From Phlebotomus papatasi (lineage: Eukaryota; Arthropoda; Insecta; Diptera; Psychodidae): a stretch of 64,000 nucleotides of DNA. Positions 62,301 to 64,000 of this stretch are shown here, piece after piece. The notes under the pieces were generated by a model. That model saw only the letters and a list, made by a program, of their open reading frames with translations. It searched no databases and was not told the origin of the DNA. Each line of letters starts with the position of its first letter. Position 1 is the first letter of the stretch. The translations under genes and the position numbers were made by a program. The stretch lies in assembly GCF_024763615.1 (NCBI RefSeq), contig NC_077222.1, positions 26,102,001-26,166,000 of the forward strand, given 5' to 3'.

Positions 62301-64000
62301 AGCCAAAACCCAGAAATTTTGGATTTCGGGATTTTGGCCCGTTCGAGATATTGATCCAATCGCGATTTTGAATTATTCACGATTTTGGCTTTTTGGGACT
62401 TTGGCTTGTCGCGATTTGGACTTTTTGGAATTTTGACCCATTCGCGATTTTGGCTATGAAGATTTTGGCTTTCAGGATTTTAGCATTCGGGATTTTAGCC
62501 AGCACCGCCTGGATTTCCTATTGTTTTCCGATCTAGAATGGTAGGAAATCTCTGATATGATTTACACCTGTCTGAAGCTCTTCCCGAGATAGAAGTTAAA
62601 TTAAGAAATGAACACTTTAGAATACTTTAACTATAACTTAAAAACAATTTTAGTATTGGTAGCATTGATACCGATATAATTTTATATGGATTTGATATTA
62701 CTTGACATTATTAGAAAGCATTTGAAGGAGTGGAAGGAGTAATTGAAGGTTACTGATATTATAAGGACAAAATTTTAGAAAGAAACAAAAAGCTTGGTTT
62801 TAGAACGAGGTCATTAGTGAAGGTCACTAAAAATCACGTGTGAATATCTCATACCTCATGGCTTCTGGCCATTATAATATAAACGAAAAGTTAATAGAAA
62901 TATTCCAAGAAAATTAATTCGGAATTTTAAACATGTAACTCCTATACAAGAGCTTTTCCTGGCTTTTCCACCCTTTACTTTCAAGGTATGAAGGCAGCTT
63001 CAGGATGGGAATGAACGCAATAAGCTATATTATCTGAAGTATTAACCACTAAAACAAACCTTCCTCATTTAAATTTTGCTCACTTCAAGTAGAGTACAGA
63101 TCTTTGTATAAAAGTCCTACTTTAAATTCAATGTTGGTCAACATCGACACAAGTTTAGAAACATTTCAAAAATTTCAATATAAGCCCAGAAAAGCTCACC
63201 TGAAACCTCTTAATGCATTCCATTTTGAGGGTAAATTCTGGAACAATCCACTCCCAAGCGATCCATAAATTTTTCTCAGGATCAAAGAAATAGTCATAGA
63301 GGGTCTTCCTGCCGATGGGCACTTGTGTGGCATTTGCGGGATTTTCCTTTGTGTCAACGAAGGTGTTTCTATTGATTTTCATTTTGACAAATTGGTCAAA
63401 TTTCTCTCGATGGCCCTCAACAACTGTGGCACCCAAGGAGAGATAGAGGCAGCATATGAAGTGACACTCAAGAACATCTGCGGTGTAGGATGAAGTGGTG
63501 GGACAGAAGGTGGAAAGTATGTCACAGAACTGTATCACCAGGCTCAAGTCACTCCTCTCAATGACCATTGAGATGTTAGCTGTGTCCTCCTGAGCATCGT
63601 GCAATGAAGATGGACTTTGGTTGAGAATTTTCAATGTTGGCACGATGTATCGGTCAAAGAGTTTTATTAATTGTTGCTTTTCCCCATTATTTTCATATTC
63701 GTCCACCCATTTCCGCCAATATGGCACAAAGCCCAGATTTATAGGATCAATATAAATCACAGCACAACGTGAAATTGTTGCTGGACTGGCATATTTTAGA
63801 TGACCAATTTCAAAGAGCAACGTACAGTGATTCTGGAGTTGGATACGTTCACCATTTGTGAGAATAAGTAATTTATTGTTATCCAACACACTGTTCATAT
63901 TCTCTATCCAATGTGGATCAACATCTCCATCGAAACAGATAAATCTACGTTCGTTCATCCTCATCCCGCACGTATTTATCTCACGGAATATCTTGGAGAT
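2241..64000 (-). CDS. DNAH10: Axonemal dynein heavy chain, DNAH10 class (C-terminal 2378 residues, 21 exons)
   Basis: ATP-driven microtubule motor of ciliary/flagellar axonemes; DNAH10-class chains belong to the two-headed inner arm I1/f. Coding sequence is complement(join(2241..2387,2483..2731,3029..3274,12453..12676,19476..19607,24028..25187,28398..29474,32577..32848,33024..33317,36907..37068,43132..43349,43687..43860,46998..47157,47260..47464,53261..53403,54895..55542,55685..55873,58925..59243,59339..59499,59702..59857,63200..>64000)). The lengths sum to 7137 nt, in frame throughout, with a terminal TAA. Domain order is AAA2 (partial), AAA3, AAA4, CC1 stalk, tip, CC2 stalk, AAA5, AAA6, C-terminal domain. 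Class assignment rests on remembered DNAH10-typical strings such as TEIRSFA, CECLLILKG and FPLCIDPQQQALEWIK, not on a search. The 5' half lies outside the window. Residue numbers in the exon entries count from the codon at base 64000. The AT-rich region past the stop has AATAAA candidates on the minus strand at 1839-1850, which may be chance. Confidence 0.93.
2483..2731 (-). CDS. Dynein exon (residues 2248-2330): C-terminal domain
   Basis: An 83-codon exon reading IAARENNWLLEQSTTFTMVT, then GCYTSGLFLEGARWD and SNPKVLIEQLPVILVTPIEE. This corresponds to the highly conserved 'GxYxxGLFLEGAxWD ... LPVxxxxP' block. Acceptor CTCAATAG|ATT, donor CAG|GTAAAT; phase 0 at both ends. Confidence 0.95.
3029..3274 (-). 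CDS. Dynein exon (residues 2166-2247): C-terminal domain
   Basis: An 82-codon exon. It reads ALAGDAEMDEVLDDVVDALF, then GRLPNEWRKYAPETCKRLGG and VMWLSGLHVPRSYITALIQ, close to the consensus VPxxWxxxxPSxKxLxxW ... WLSGLxxPxxFLTALxQ. Acceptor AATTTCAG|GCA, donor CAG|GTAAGA. The next intron upstream (3275-12452) holds the monooxygenase gene. Confidence 0.95.
3749..3829. mobile_element. Stowaway-like MITE (81 bp)
   Basis: Ends CTCCCTCTGTCCC and GGGACGGAGGGAG, flanked by TA (3747-3748 and 3830-3831). Inverse complementarity continues inward (AAAAAGTCGTACATT against ACGTACAACTTTTT), so nearly the whole element folds into a hairpin. CTCCCTCCGT ends with TA duplication are the definition of plant Stowaway (Tc1/mariner) MITEs. 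Confidence 0.8.
4693..4780 (+). repeat. Fragment of a GAGCAA...ACCGTTTGAAACCGAA palindromic element
   Basis: Matches the left two-thirds of 51007-51122 (shared AACCGTTTGAAACCGAA, AAACGTCAA and TTGAAAATTGTA) and then runs into a TTGAA repeat. Confidence 0.7.
4763..4784 (+). repeat. (TTGAA)n microsatellite
   Basis: About four uninterrupted TTGAA units at the end of the repeat fragment. Confidence 0.9.
6183..7494 (+). CDS. Flavin-containing monooxygenase, insect type (two exons), nested in a dynein intron
   Basis: Predicted NADPH- and FAD-dependent oxygenation of nucleophilic N or S atoms. Coding sequence is join(6183..6496,6555..7494), 417 residues, a normal insect FMO length. The 58-nt intron has GT (GTGAGC) and AG (TTTTAG) borders and splits a Lys codon. 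Visible motifs: FAD-binding VIGAGCGG at residues 5-12; QIGGTWVY; the FMO signature FRGRQIHSHNY (FxGxxxHxxxY) at 166-176; NADPH-binding VVGAGASAFD near 189-198; and YCTGY at 258-262. The usual GxGxSG ends in Ala here. I chose ATG 6183 because it directly precedes KVAVIGAG; an upstream in-frame TTG at 6174 is not needed. It lies opposite to the host dynein. A TATAAA at 6010 and an AATAAA at 7981 are unproven. The substrate cannot be told; senecionine N-oxygenase-like insect enzymes belong to this group. Confidence 0.93.
7551..7734. mobile_element. Palindromic element just 3' of the monooxygenase
   Basis: Left GGGTTCAAATAGAATAGGGC and, further in, TATCCTGTAAAATTTAGCA, with inverse counterparts on the right (TGCCAAATTTTACAGGATA, GCCTATTTGGGTCC). 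It starts 57 bp after the monooxygenase stop and could lie in its 3' UTR. Confidence 0.75.
8430..8966. mobile_element. MITE with TTAACCYTCTAACGG ends
   Basis: Left TTAACCTTCTAACGGG and right ACCGTTAGAGGGTTAA are terminal inverse repeats enclosing 537 bp. No open frame. Confidence 0.7.
8447..8468. repeat. Perfect GC-rich hairpin
   Basis: Arms AAGACCGCCT and AGGCGGTCTT separated by CC, inside the element at 8430-8966. It stands out against AT-rich surroundings. Whether it acts at DNA or RNA level is unknown. Confidence 0.8.
10011..10157. mobile_element. Palindromic MITE, TCTACACACTAG family
   Basis: Left arm ATTATGGTGTCTACACACTA and right arm TAGTGTGTAGAGGCCATAAT form 20-bp terminal inverted repeats with two mismatches. 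It directly adjoins a second member at 10151-10266. Confidence 0.8.
10151..10266 (+). mobile_element. Second palindromic MITE, abutting the first
   Basis: Left GGCATCTACACACTAGAGAA, right TTTCTCTAGTGTGTAGGGGG. It shares the CCATAAT junction with the element to its left, so the two were inserted side by side or by a tandem event. Confidence 0.75.
11466..11728 (+). repeat. 260-bp interspersed repeat (copy 2)
   Basis: Aligns along its length with 57633-57888 (shared CAAAAGCCAATTTAA- and GGAGATATCTCGTGAAATGT-like strings). No terminal inverted repeat visible. Class unknown. Confidence 0.8.
12453..12676 (-). CDS. Dynein exon (residues 2091-2165): C-terminal domain
   Basis: A 224-nt exon starting with two bases that complete Gly (GDWDGDEEIGASRERIIED). 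It continues LGKLPRQYDIEKVKK and TGVVLIQELELFNTLI, the conserved KLPxxFDxxxV ... VVLxQExxRFN segment. Acceptor CTCTTTCAG|GT, donor CAG|GTGACT; ends in phase 0. Confidence 0.94.
13741..14000 (-). repeat. 260-bp repeat, inverse copy of 60915-61171
   Basis: Shared strings read in inverse complement include CCATCGAATTTTTCATCGAT, CAAATTTTAATTTGTTTATT and GATAAATACAGTA. It sits inside a diverged longer repeat (13609-14200). Confidence 0.8.
14239..14287 (+). repeat. (CTATAT)n microsatellite
   Basis: Run of CTATAT/CTAT units, about 49 bp. Confidence 0.9.
15063..15310. mobile_element. MITE with TAAGGTAAAGTACCCTT ends and TCGACCGG subrepeats
   Basis: Terminal inverse repeats of about 48 bp: left TAAGGTAAAGTACCCTTACT then CGACCGGGTTCCTCTATTCG; right the near-exact inverse. 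The arms themselves contain two TTCGACCGG units. Confidence 0.85.
15342..15449. mobile_element. MITE, TTAACCYTTTAAGGACGA family
   Basis: Left AACCCTTTAAGAACGATAGG and GACACTGATGTCCC; right CTCGTCCTTAAAAGGTTAA. Same family as 58228-58383. Confidence 0.7.
16741..16900 (+). repeat. Interspersed repeat with CTTCAGACCTA...GGCTTA
   Basis: Similar to 25631-25800 (shared TTCAGACCTA, GACTTAACT- and GGATTAAATATTA/GGATTGAATATTA-like strings). Ends are not clear. Confidence 0.55.
17353..17600. mobile_element. TAGGGTAAAGTG-ended MITE
   Basis: Left TAGGGTAAAGTG and right CACTTTACCCTA. The arms continue with related phrases (ACAAGTTGGACA ... TGTCCAATTTGTACC). No coding capacity. Confidence 0.8.
19247..19448. 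mobile_element. Palindromic TAGGGGAAGGATTTCAGG element next to a dynein exon
   Basis: Left TAGGGGAAGGATTTCAGGCT, right inverse AGGAGAAGGATTTCAGGTTT. The arms run about 80 bp. Open frames through it only reflect the palindrome. A second, interrupted copy is at 58066-58455. Confidence 0.8.
19476..19607 (-). CDS. Dynein exon (residues 2047-2091): C-terminal segment with the 'GLHxNAEI' motif
   Basis: A short 132-nt exon, found because the flanking exons would otherwise skip a conserved block. It reads VIDGLPLITSPELLGLHTNA and on to EINYYEALIG, matching the dynein consensus LPxxxxPExFGLHxNAEIxYY. Acceptor TTTCTAATTAG|AT, donor AAG|GTGAAT; it enters and leaves in phase 1. A palindromic transposon (19247-19448) begins only 27 nt past the donor. 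Confidence 0.92.
20540..20850 (-). mobile_element. Repeat carrying a hammerhead-like motif (possible Penelope-type fragment)
   Basis: Relatively GC-rich for its surroundings. It contains the structured motif at 20676-20716 shared with 44623-44665. A 107-codon plus-strand frame here shows no known protein. The Penelope assignment is inference from the ribozyme-like motif. Confidence 0.45.
20676..20716 (-). ncRNA. Hammerhead-like ribozyme motif (copy 1)
   Basis: Minus strand: TCGACCACTGAGGA, A, stem GACAC/GTGTC with a GGAGC loop, then GAAAGCTCTGG. CTGANGA and GAAA flanking a stem are the hammerhead core. One extra A precedes the stem and stems I/III are not obvious, so self-cleavage is unproven. 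Confidence 0.4.
21311..21640. mobile_element. Foldback-like element, compact copy
   Basis: Left arm (21311-21410) is tandem CCAAAATCCCGA-type units on the plus strand; right arm (21545-21640) has the inverse TCGGGATTTTGGC units. Between them is a ~130-bp core (TGGAGGCAAAG, CTTGGGAAATTATT, TATAATTTC) also found at 56980-57110. The left terminus is GAGTCCCGGTCAAAAT. Confidence 0.75.
22240..22800. repeat. GC-richer unclassified repeat block
   Basis: Starts with a small hairpin (CTGCTC...GAGAGAGCAG) and includes a (TCCGTCTG)n run at 22398-22423. It contains GGTTAGAGATAGCGACTTGA, echoed at about 23195. It looks like the end of a larger mobile element, but I cannot assign a class. Confidence 0.45.
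22398..22423 (+). repeat. (GTCCGTCT)n microsatellite
   Basis: Three GTCCGTCT-type units. Confidence 0.85.
24028..25187 (-). CDS. Dynein exon (residues 1660-2047): AAA6
   Basis: The largest exon (1160 nt). It contains FEKLMVLRCFRRDRLYRAI, then IFVVGPGTNPTEDI (the degenerate AAA6 P-loop region), GQWLLYENAHNLPKFM, FRLWITMSES, PKGLKYNLKST, FFHGVMQERRKYGKIGWNIP and VVYGGRVFDEYDNR. All are standard for AAA6 and the start of the C-terminal domain. Acceptor AATCTTTCAG|C. The donor G|GTGAGT leaves phase 1. Without splicing the frame runs another ~40 codons of non-dynein sequence. Confidence 0.95.
25631..25800 (+). repeat. Interspersed repeat related to 16741-16900
   Basis: Same order of shared phrases as the other copy. 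Diverged; class unknown. Confidence 0.55.
26611..26850. mobile_element. MITE with ATGATAACTT / AAGTTATCAT ends
   Basis: Left CCAGGGGTGACATGATAACT, right AAAAGTTATCATTCCACCTC; inside, both arms carry CGATACTATCGA-like strings. Confidence 0.75.
27160..27248. mobile_element. Short palindromic MITE, ACCCAGCGAGCACAG
   Basis: Left ACCCAGCGAGCACAGTTAGC and its exact inverse on the right; total 89 bp. Confidence 0.8.
28398..29474 (-). CDS. Dynein exon (residues 1301-1660): AAA5 into AAA6
   Basis: A 1077-nt exon reading LWTREGLPNDDFSQQNAIL, then FPLCIDPQQQALEWIKSMEE, hallmark AAA5 strings. Further on are NFRLYLVTKMSNPH, VINFTMIHSGLEQKLL and ELSTTMGNILDNIDLITTLE, the conserved AAA5/AAA6 linker helices. 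The exon starts with one base completing Leu. The donor is AG|GTACGG, not the alternative that reads through to a stop. Acceptor AACTTGTAG|A. Confidence 0.95.
29941..31908. mobile_element. 2-kb inverted-repeat element, ends TGCACCAAATTTCGAC
   Basis: Ends TGCACCAAATTTCGAC and GTCGAAATTTGGTGCA are exact inverses. The interior phrase TCCGTCTAAACG...TTTTTGTATCCGG also occurs in the tandem elements at 48698-50697, so the two families are related. No transposase frame. Confidence 0.8.
30867..31781. mobile_element. TAGGGTGCAGTAACCACTT element nested in the previous one
   Basis: Left TAGGGTGCAGTAACCACTTA; right AAGTGGTGATTCCACCCTA. The arms repeat GGCGAAAAGTGG / CCACTTTTCGCC phrases several times. 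No coding capacity seen. Confidence 0.75.
32577..32848 (-). CDS. Dynein exon (residues 1211-1301): end of CC2 and start of AAA5
   Basis: A 272-nt exon. It reads FTSDRLMIGLKSQLEKWSSD, then VVGNCLLSASFLSYAGPFSF, the family-wide GDxLLxxAFLSYxGxF motif that opens AAA5. It ends with FLLTDDSDI and the donor TT|GTGAGT in phase 2. Acceptor TCTATTCAG|TTC. Confidence 0.94.
33024..33317 (-). CDS. Dynein exon (residues 1113-1210): tip end and stalk helix CC2
   Basis: A 98-codon exon, acceptor TTTTGCAG|AAA, donor TTA|GTAAGT. It starts KTTKMEDMKAISKTGYGLLQ, then YCEILREVKP, the conserved return from the tip. About 60 residues of CC2 coiled coil follow (QERVKKLEQELSDEVAMVDG ... EQGERRL). Confidence 0.94.
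33807..33926 (+). repeat. 120-bp direct repeat, left copy
   Basis: Nearly identical to 34188-34309 (three visible differences). The two copies flank the tRNA-like SINE. Confidence 0.85.
34006..34187 (+). mobile_element. tRNA-derived SINE
   Basis: The head looks like a tRNA gene: A box TGGCGCAGCTGG at 34013-34024 and B-box-like TGTTCAAATCT at 34056-34066. The stems are imperfect, so it is not a functional tRNA. A ~110-bp body and an A-rich tail (AAAAATTAATAAAAAT) follow. Confidence 0.65.
34188..34309 (+). repeat. 120-bp direct repeat, right copy
   Basis: Same sequence as 33807-33926, for instance CACCCAGGAATTTAATTTCA and CCAATGAATGCCAATGCCCT. Confidence 0.85.
34889..35019. mobile_element. 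Inverted-repeat MITE with TTTGTAAACATGTTT
   Basis: Left AACGCACAATCACCTTTGTT and TTGTAAACATGTTT; the right arm is the inverse with small differences. Confidence 0.7.
35320..35696. mobile_element. GGGGGAATTCTGTAA-ended MITE
   Basis: Left GGGGGAATTCTGTAA, right TTACAGAATTCCCCT. The interior repeats GTGGCATTGCC two to three times. Confidence 0.75.
35705..35850 (+). mobile_element. Foldback-like element, one arm only
   Basis: Units of GGGATTTTGNC / GACCCATTCGG ending TTTGACCGGGACTCAT, the inverse complement of the left terminus at 21311. The core and opposite arm are absent. Confidence 0.7.
36336..36517. mobile_element. TAGRGGGAAG...GGGCACTTTT MITE
   Basis: Left TAGAGGGAAGTAGGGCACTT; right AAGTGCCCGGCTTCCCCCTA, an imperfect inverse. 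Confidence 0.7.
36907..37068 (-). CDS. Dynein exon (residues 1059-1112): microtubule-binding domain
   Basis: A 54-codon exon, phase 0 at both ends. It reads VLCECLLILKGAKDVSWKAA and then MAEADFLKNLQEMNCDTISQ, the globular tip between CC1 and CC2. The CECxLIxKG ... W..A string favours the DNAH10 class. Acceptor is T-rich ...TTTTTTAG|GTG; donor AAG|GTATTA. Confidence 0.94.
37662..39246. mobile_element. TAGGGAAGACC...GGTTTGGGACA element (1.6 kb)
   Basis: Left TAGGGAAGACCGGGGAGGTT, right CCTCCCAGGTCTCCCCTA. Internal copies of the TTTGGGACA phrase occur at about 38140-38205 and 38866, so it may be two related units in series. Confidence 0.7.
37763..38049. mobile_element. TAGGGGAGACTGGGGCAAAA MITE nested in the previous element
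   Basis: Left TAGGGGAGACTGGGGCAAAA with AGTCACAAA; right TTTGTGACTTTTTGCCCCAG. Terminal inverse match of about 30 bp with one slip. Confidence 0.8.
40661..41257. mobile_element. Pair of related palindromic elements around a TAGGG MITE
   Basis: TTTTTAGTAC...CTGTACTAATGTG at 40661 and TTTTTTAGTACATAACTGCT at 41073 begin two related inverted-repeat units. The second closes near 41257. Between them, 40829-41046 is a TAGGGAAAGATG...CATCTTACCCTA MITE. Confidence 0.6.
41480..41960. repeat. Array of CACTATTATAGTG palindromic motifs
   Basis: Seven to eight copies of a small palindrome (ACTATTATAGT with variants) spaced about 50-90 bp apart in AT-rich sequence, often next to GTGTAAAATTTT. Nature unknown. 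Confidence 0.65.
43132..43349 (-). CDS. Dynein exon (residues 986-1058): CC1, second part, to the microtubule-binding tip
   Basis: A 218-nt exon, acceptor ATTTTTCAG|TG. The coiled coil continues (EKINLKQTEISLKSIDVKER), then AIPLLEKARLALGDLEKSD and TEIRSFATPPEAVQ. The last string is the conserved Pro-containing hinge entering the tip, close to the DNAH10-type TEIRSFAxPP. Donor CAG|GTAATT, phase 0. Confidence 0.95.
43350..43686. other. Short dynein intron (337 nt)
   Basis: Purine-rich on the plus strand. No repeat or gene recognised. Confidence 0.7.
43687..43860 (-). CDS. Dynein exon (residues 928-986): stalk coiled coil CC1, first part
   Basis: A 174-nt exon, acceptor ACATCCAG|AA. It reads KHQLSMTNQHNKLLEGINRV with continuing charged heptads (VEQIDQLKMMVEEQKK). 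This is the first ascending part of stalk helix CC1. It ends in phase 1 with the strong donor T|GTAAGT. Confidence 0.92.
44167..44313. mobile_element. Palindromic MITE flanked by TTAA
   Basis: TTAA at 44167-44170 and at 44310-44313 enclose near-inverse ends (GGTGTCTACACATTG ... CAATGTGTGGAGGCC). TTAA is the target of piggyBac-type elements, but with one copy this is only suggestive. Confidence 0.7.
44547..44943. mobile_element. Element with 79-bp terminal inverted arms and a hammerhead-like motif
   Basis: Arms 44547-44625 and 44865-44943 are almost perfectly inverse (GGTGGTGGCCAGTGGATTTG, AAGTCACTTCACAAAG...). The phrase AAACTTCATGAATT occurs on both flanks (near 44536 and 44974), perhaps a target duplication of about 14 bp. 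The left arm runs directly into the motif at 44623-44665. Confidence 0.7.
44623..44665 (-). ncRNA. Hammerhead-like ribozyme motif (copy 2, decayed)
   Basis: Minus strand: TCGACCACTAAAGAA, stem GGTCC/GGACC, CGAAAGCTCTGG. Flanks equal copy 1 while the stem differs at several positions on both strands and still pairs. The core reads CTAAAGA instead of CTGANGA, so this copy is probably inactive. Confidence 0.4.
45340..46735 (+). mobile_element. Foldback-like element with a 1.3-kb minisatellite arm
   Basis: A short left arm (45340-45420, CCAAAAT-type) meets a long right arm of degenerate 16/17-bp units such as GGGATTTTGACCCATTC and GGGATTTTGNCTCTTT. Open frames here are repeat translations. Confidence 0.75.
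46998..47157 (-). CDS. Dynein exon (residues 875-928): AAA4 small domain into the stalk
   Basis: A 160-nt exon only 102 nt downstream of the previous one. It reads IPEIHRENIITHVVHVQKTI and then RRFYVTPKHYLNFLHMFL, the conserved 'YVTPKxYLxFIxxY' segment at the base of the stalk. Acceptor TCTCTAG|ATT, donor ATTG|GTATGT; phase 1. Confidence 0.92.
47260..47464 (-). CDS. Dynein exon (residues 806-874): AAA4 sensor region
   Basis: A 205-nt exon. RELWSKFLERCMDNLHFVLC is followed by MSPVGDKFRRRCRYFPSL and TTINWIFPWPEQAL, the very conserved AAA4 block (NLHxVLxMSPVGxxxRxRxRxFP ... IDWFxxWPxxAL). Acceptor TCTTTCAG|T, donor CAG|GTAATA; ends in phase 0 at ...AEHPQ. Confidence 0.95.
48391..48642. mobile_element. 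CACTGAGAGAAA-ended MITE
   Basis: Left CACTGAGAGAAA and right TTTCTCTCAGTG, exact 12-bp inverse ends. The interior has a further imperfect palindrome (TTTTACACCTAAAAAG). Confidence 0.8.
48698..49688. mobile_element. 990-bp TAGGGGAAAGTGACCATGCT element, tandem copy 1
   Basis: Left TAGGGGAAAGTGACCATGCT and an inverse right end (26-bp terminal repeats). Followed after 21 bp by a second full copy in the same orientation. No open frame. Confidence 0.85.
49710..50697. mobile_element. 990-bp element, tandem copy 2
   Basis: Aligns end to end with the first copy, with scattered substitutions and a few small indels. Has its own terminal inverted repeats. Confidence 0.85.
51007..51122. mobile_element. 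Palindromic MITE, complete copy
   Basis: Left arm GAGCAAGAACCGTTTGAAAC and right arm GTTTCAAACGGTTCTTGCTC are perfectly inverse over this stretch. A truncated relative is at 4693-4780. Confidence 0.8.
51340..52050. other. GC-richer, pyrimidine-rich block of unknown origin
   Basis: Includes a C/T-rich tract (51840-51960) and a minus-strand 78-codon frame (51432-51668) of no known family. Signals such as AATAAA and the abrupt composition change would suit a solo LTR or retroelement end, but I cannot define termini. Confidence 0.3.
52397..52738. mobile_element. MITE with TTAACACCGT...TTAGATTGAGATT ends
   Basis: Left TTAACACCGTCGCATTAGAT, right inverse ATCTAATACTACGGTGTAAA. A diverged extra arm follows to about 52793. 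Confidence 0.7.
53261..53403 (-). CDS. Dynein exon (residues 759-806): AAA4 after Walker B
   Basis: A 143-nt exon reading ILDDTFLEHVHNILTTGNIP and on to SDYQAVR. It matches the conserved segment after AAA4 Walker B (FLExxNNLLxxGxxPxLF). Acceptor CTTCTACAG|ATT, donor CG|GTAAGG. Phase 2 at the end; the Arg codon is completed by the first base of the next exon. Confidence 0.92.
53404..54894. other. Dynein intron (1.5 kb) made largely of a diverged tandem array
   Basis: Most of the intron consists of about six diverged copies of a ~160-bp unit (53690-54650), listed separately. No exon. Confidence 0.6.
53690..54650. repeat. Diverged ~160-bp tandem array
   Basis: About six units share, in the same order, ATCTATTTCCTGGATTTAAA, GATGGATATTTAA, TCAAATATTCGC and TGCTAGGAACATTTCAAAG (all with changes). 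Units begin roughly at 53715, 53875, 54035, 54198, 54359 and 54516. Confidence 0.6.
54895..55542 (-). CDS. Dynein exon (residues 543-758): AAA4 with altered P-loop
   Basis: A 216-codon exon, acceptor CATTTTAG|GAT. It begins DENIFTKHLTSQVEHYF. A Gly/Ser/Asp-rich stretch follows at about residues 570-605 (GTGREGG ... VHSSDEGGD), longer than I expect in this loop. The helical part leads to MNRGHATLVGLDGFGRQS. The P-loop is residues 697-705, with Arg703 in place of the usual Lys and Phe in place of Ser. The Walker B strand reads VFILSENE, with Glu where Asp is usual. The donor GAG|GTTACA departs from GTRAGT but joins correctly to the next exon (NE|ILDDTFLEH). Confidence 0.9.
55685..55873 (-). CDS. 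Dynein exon (residues 480-542): AAA3 small domain
   Basis: A 63-codon exon, phase 0 at both ends. It carries PPTPGRFHYIFNMKDISRI, the family signature FHYxFNxRDxSR with Lys for Arg, followed by a helical segment ending RFISKK. Acceptor CACTTCTAG|TTA, donor AAG|GTGATA. It is too short to stand out as an open reading frame and was found by reading between the neighbouring exons. Confidence 0.92.
56245..57190 (-). mobile_element. Foldback-like element with an expanded left arm
   Basis: Left arm 56245-56965 alternates GGGTCAAAATCCCGAA and AGCCAAAATCCCGAAA units. The core (56980-57110) is shared with 21410-21540. The short right arm ends GATTTTAACTGGTACCGC. About 60 bp near 56550-56670 is an almost exact local duplication. 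Confidence 0.8.
57633..57888 (+). repeat. 260-bp interspersed repeat (copy 3)
   Basis: Same family as 1-90 and 11466-11728. In all three copies the sequence ends near GCTAATGTCACCC and then diverges, which marks the family's right end. Confidence 0.8.
58066..58455. mobile_element. Palindromic element interrupted by a MITE
   Basis: Arms match 19247-19448 (CAGGCTTCGCATATACTCTG ... GAAGTATTCGAAGCCAG). The TTAACC-family MITE 58228-58383 sits between them. Confidence 0.75.
58228..58383. mobile_element. MITE, TTAACCYTTTAAGGACGA family, nested
   Basis: Left TTAACCTTTTAAGGGCGAAT with GACACCGGTCCC; right ATACCAGTGTCCCATTCGTC then CTTAAAGGGTTAA. It lies inside the palindromic element 58066-58455, splitting it. 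Confidence 0.8.
58925..59243 (-). CDS. Dynein exon (residues 373-479): AAA3 sensor region
   Basis: A 319-nt exon with acceptor GGACAG|G. It reads YGSQEPIALLKQLFE, then FYAAMGSPGGGRND and DRRFLSKFFILYIPPPS. These are the AAA3 sensor I and arginine-finger segments (GGGRN...RF). It ends in phase 0 at LLR with donor AGG|GTAGGA. Confidence 0.92.
59339..59499 (-). CDS. Dynein exon (residues 320-373): AAA3 Walker B
   Basis: A 161-nt exon beginning VRLNLNFSYRTKSVDVQ and containing the AAA3 Walker B VFIDDMNMP, a near-invariant axonemal dynein string. Acceptor is CCATGTAG|GTG. The donor is GATGA|GTATTA, somewhat weak, but it is the only GT that leaves a phase-2 end. The split codon rejoins with the next exon as Glu, giving VDEYGSQEP. 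Confidence 0.9.
59702..59857 (-). CDS. Dynein exon (residues 268-319): AAA3 Walker A
   Basis: A 52-codon exon with acceptor TTATTCCAG| and donor TAC|GTAAGT, phase 0 at both ends. It starts DILVPTVDTIQIDYL, the usual lead-in to AAA3, and contains the P-loop GDVGTAKT (residues 297-304), with the Lys-Thr pair intact. AAA3 is a regulatory nucleotide site in dyneins. The intact P-loop suggests it can still bind nucleotide (inference). Confidence 0.93.
60184..60399. mobile_element. TAGGGGAAATTGGGGCACCA MITE
   Basis: Left TAGGGGAAATTGGGGCACCA and CCAAAAACGGGGTACCACC; right the inverse (GGTGTTACCCCGTGTTTGGT, GGTGCCCCAGTTTCCCCTA). Confidence 0.85.
60915..61171 (+). repeat. 260-bp repeat, inverse copy of 13741-14000
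   Basis: Matches the other copy over its whole length, with scattered substitutions and small gaps. No obvious terminal inverted repeats; class unknown. Confidence 0.8.
62085..62190 (+). repeat. Degenerate tandem tract with GGGTTTTCT/GGTTCTCC
   Basis: About four loosely similar ~25-bp units (TGTGGGTTTTCT, CAGAGTTCTCCATGAG, TCTGGGTTGCCTGA, ATAGGTTCTCCGG). Confidence 0.5.
62228..62510. mobile_element. Foldback-like element, arms joined without a core
   Basis: Left units (AGCCAAAATCCCGAA) meet right units (TTCGGGATTTTGGCCC) at about 62315 with no core between. The right terminus GATTTTAGCCAGCACCGC resembles that at 57190. Confidence 0.75.
63200..64000 (-). CDS. Dynein exon (window residues 1-267): AAA2 Walker B to AAA2/AAA3 junction
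   Basis: Open from the window edge, so partial at its 5' side. It reads in frame from base 64000 (ISKIFREINT...). The AAA2 Walker B FDGDVD lies at residues 23-28. The sensor/arginine-finger strand follows as LTNGERIQL and SPATISRCAVIYIDP, all standard for AAA2 of axonemal dyneins. The donor CAG|GTGAGC follows base 63200 and the exon ends in phase 0 after ...KRFQ. The AAA2 P-loop must lie upstream, outside the window. Confidence 0.93.

Larger units (their letters stand above)
59858..63199. other. Dynein intron (3.3 kb)
   Basis: Contains a TAGGGG element (60184-60399), a repeat matching 13741-14000 in inverse orientation (60915-61171), a short degenerate tandem tract (62085-62190) and a foldback-like element (62228-62510). 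From 59945 to 60115 there is a fragment starting TAGGGAGAAATGGGGCACC without a partner end. No exon seen. Confidence 0.6.

Noticed and set aside
1..64000. CRISPR arrays, operons, riboswitches, prophage or toxin genes
   Set aside because: None seen; regular tandem arrays here are minisatellites or transposon arms and the gene structure is eukaryotic.
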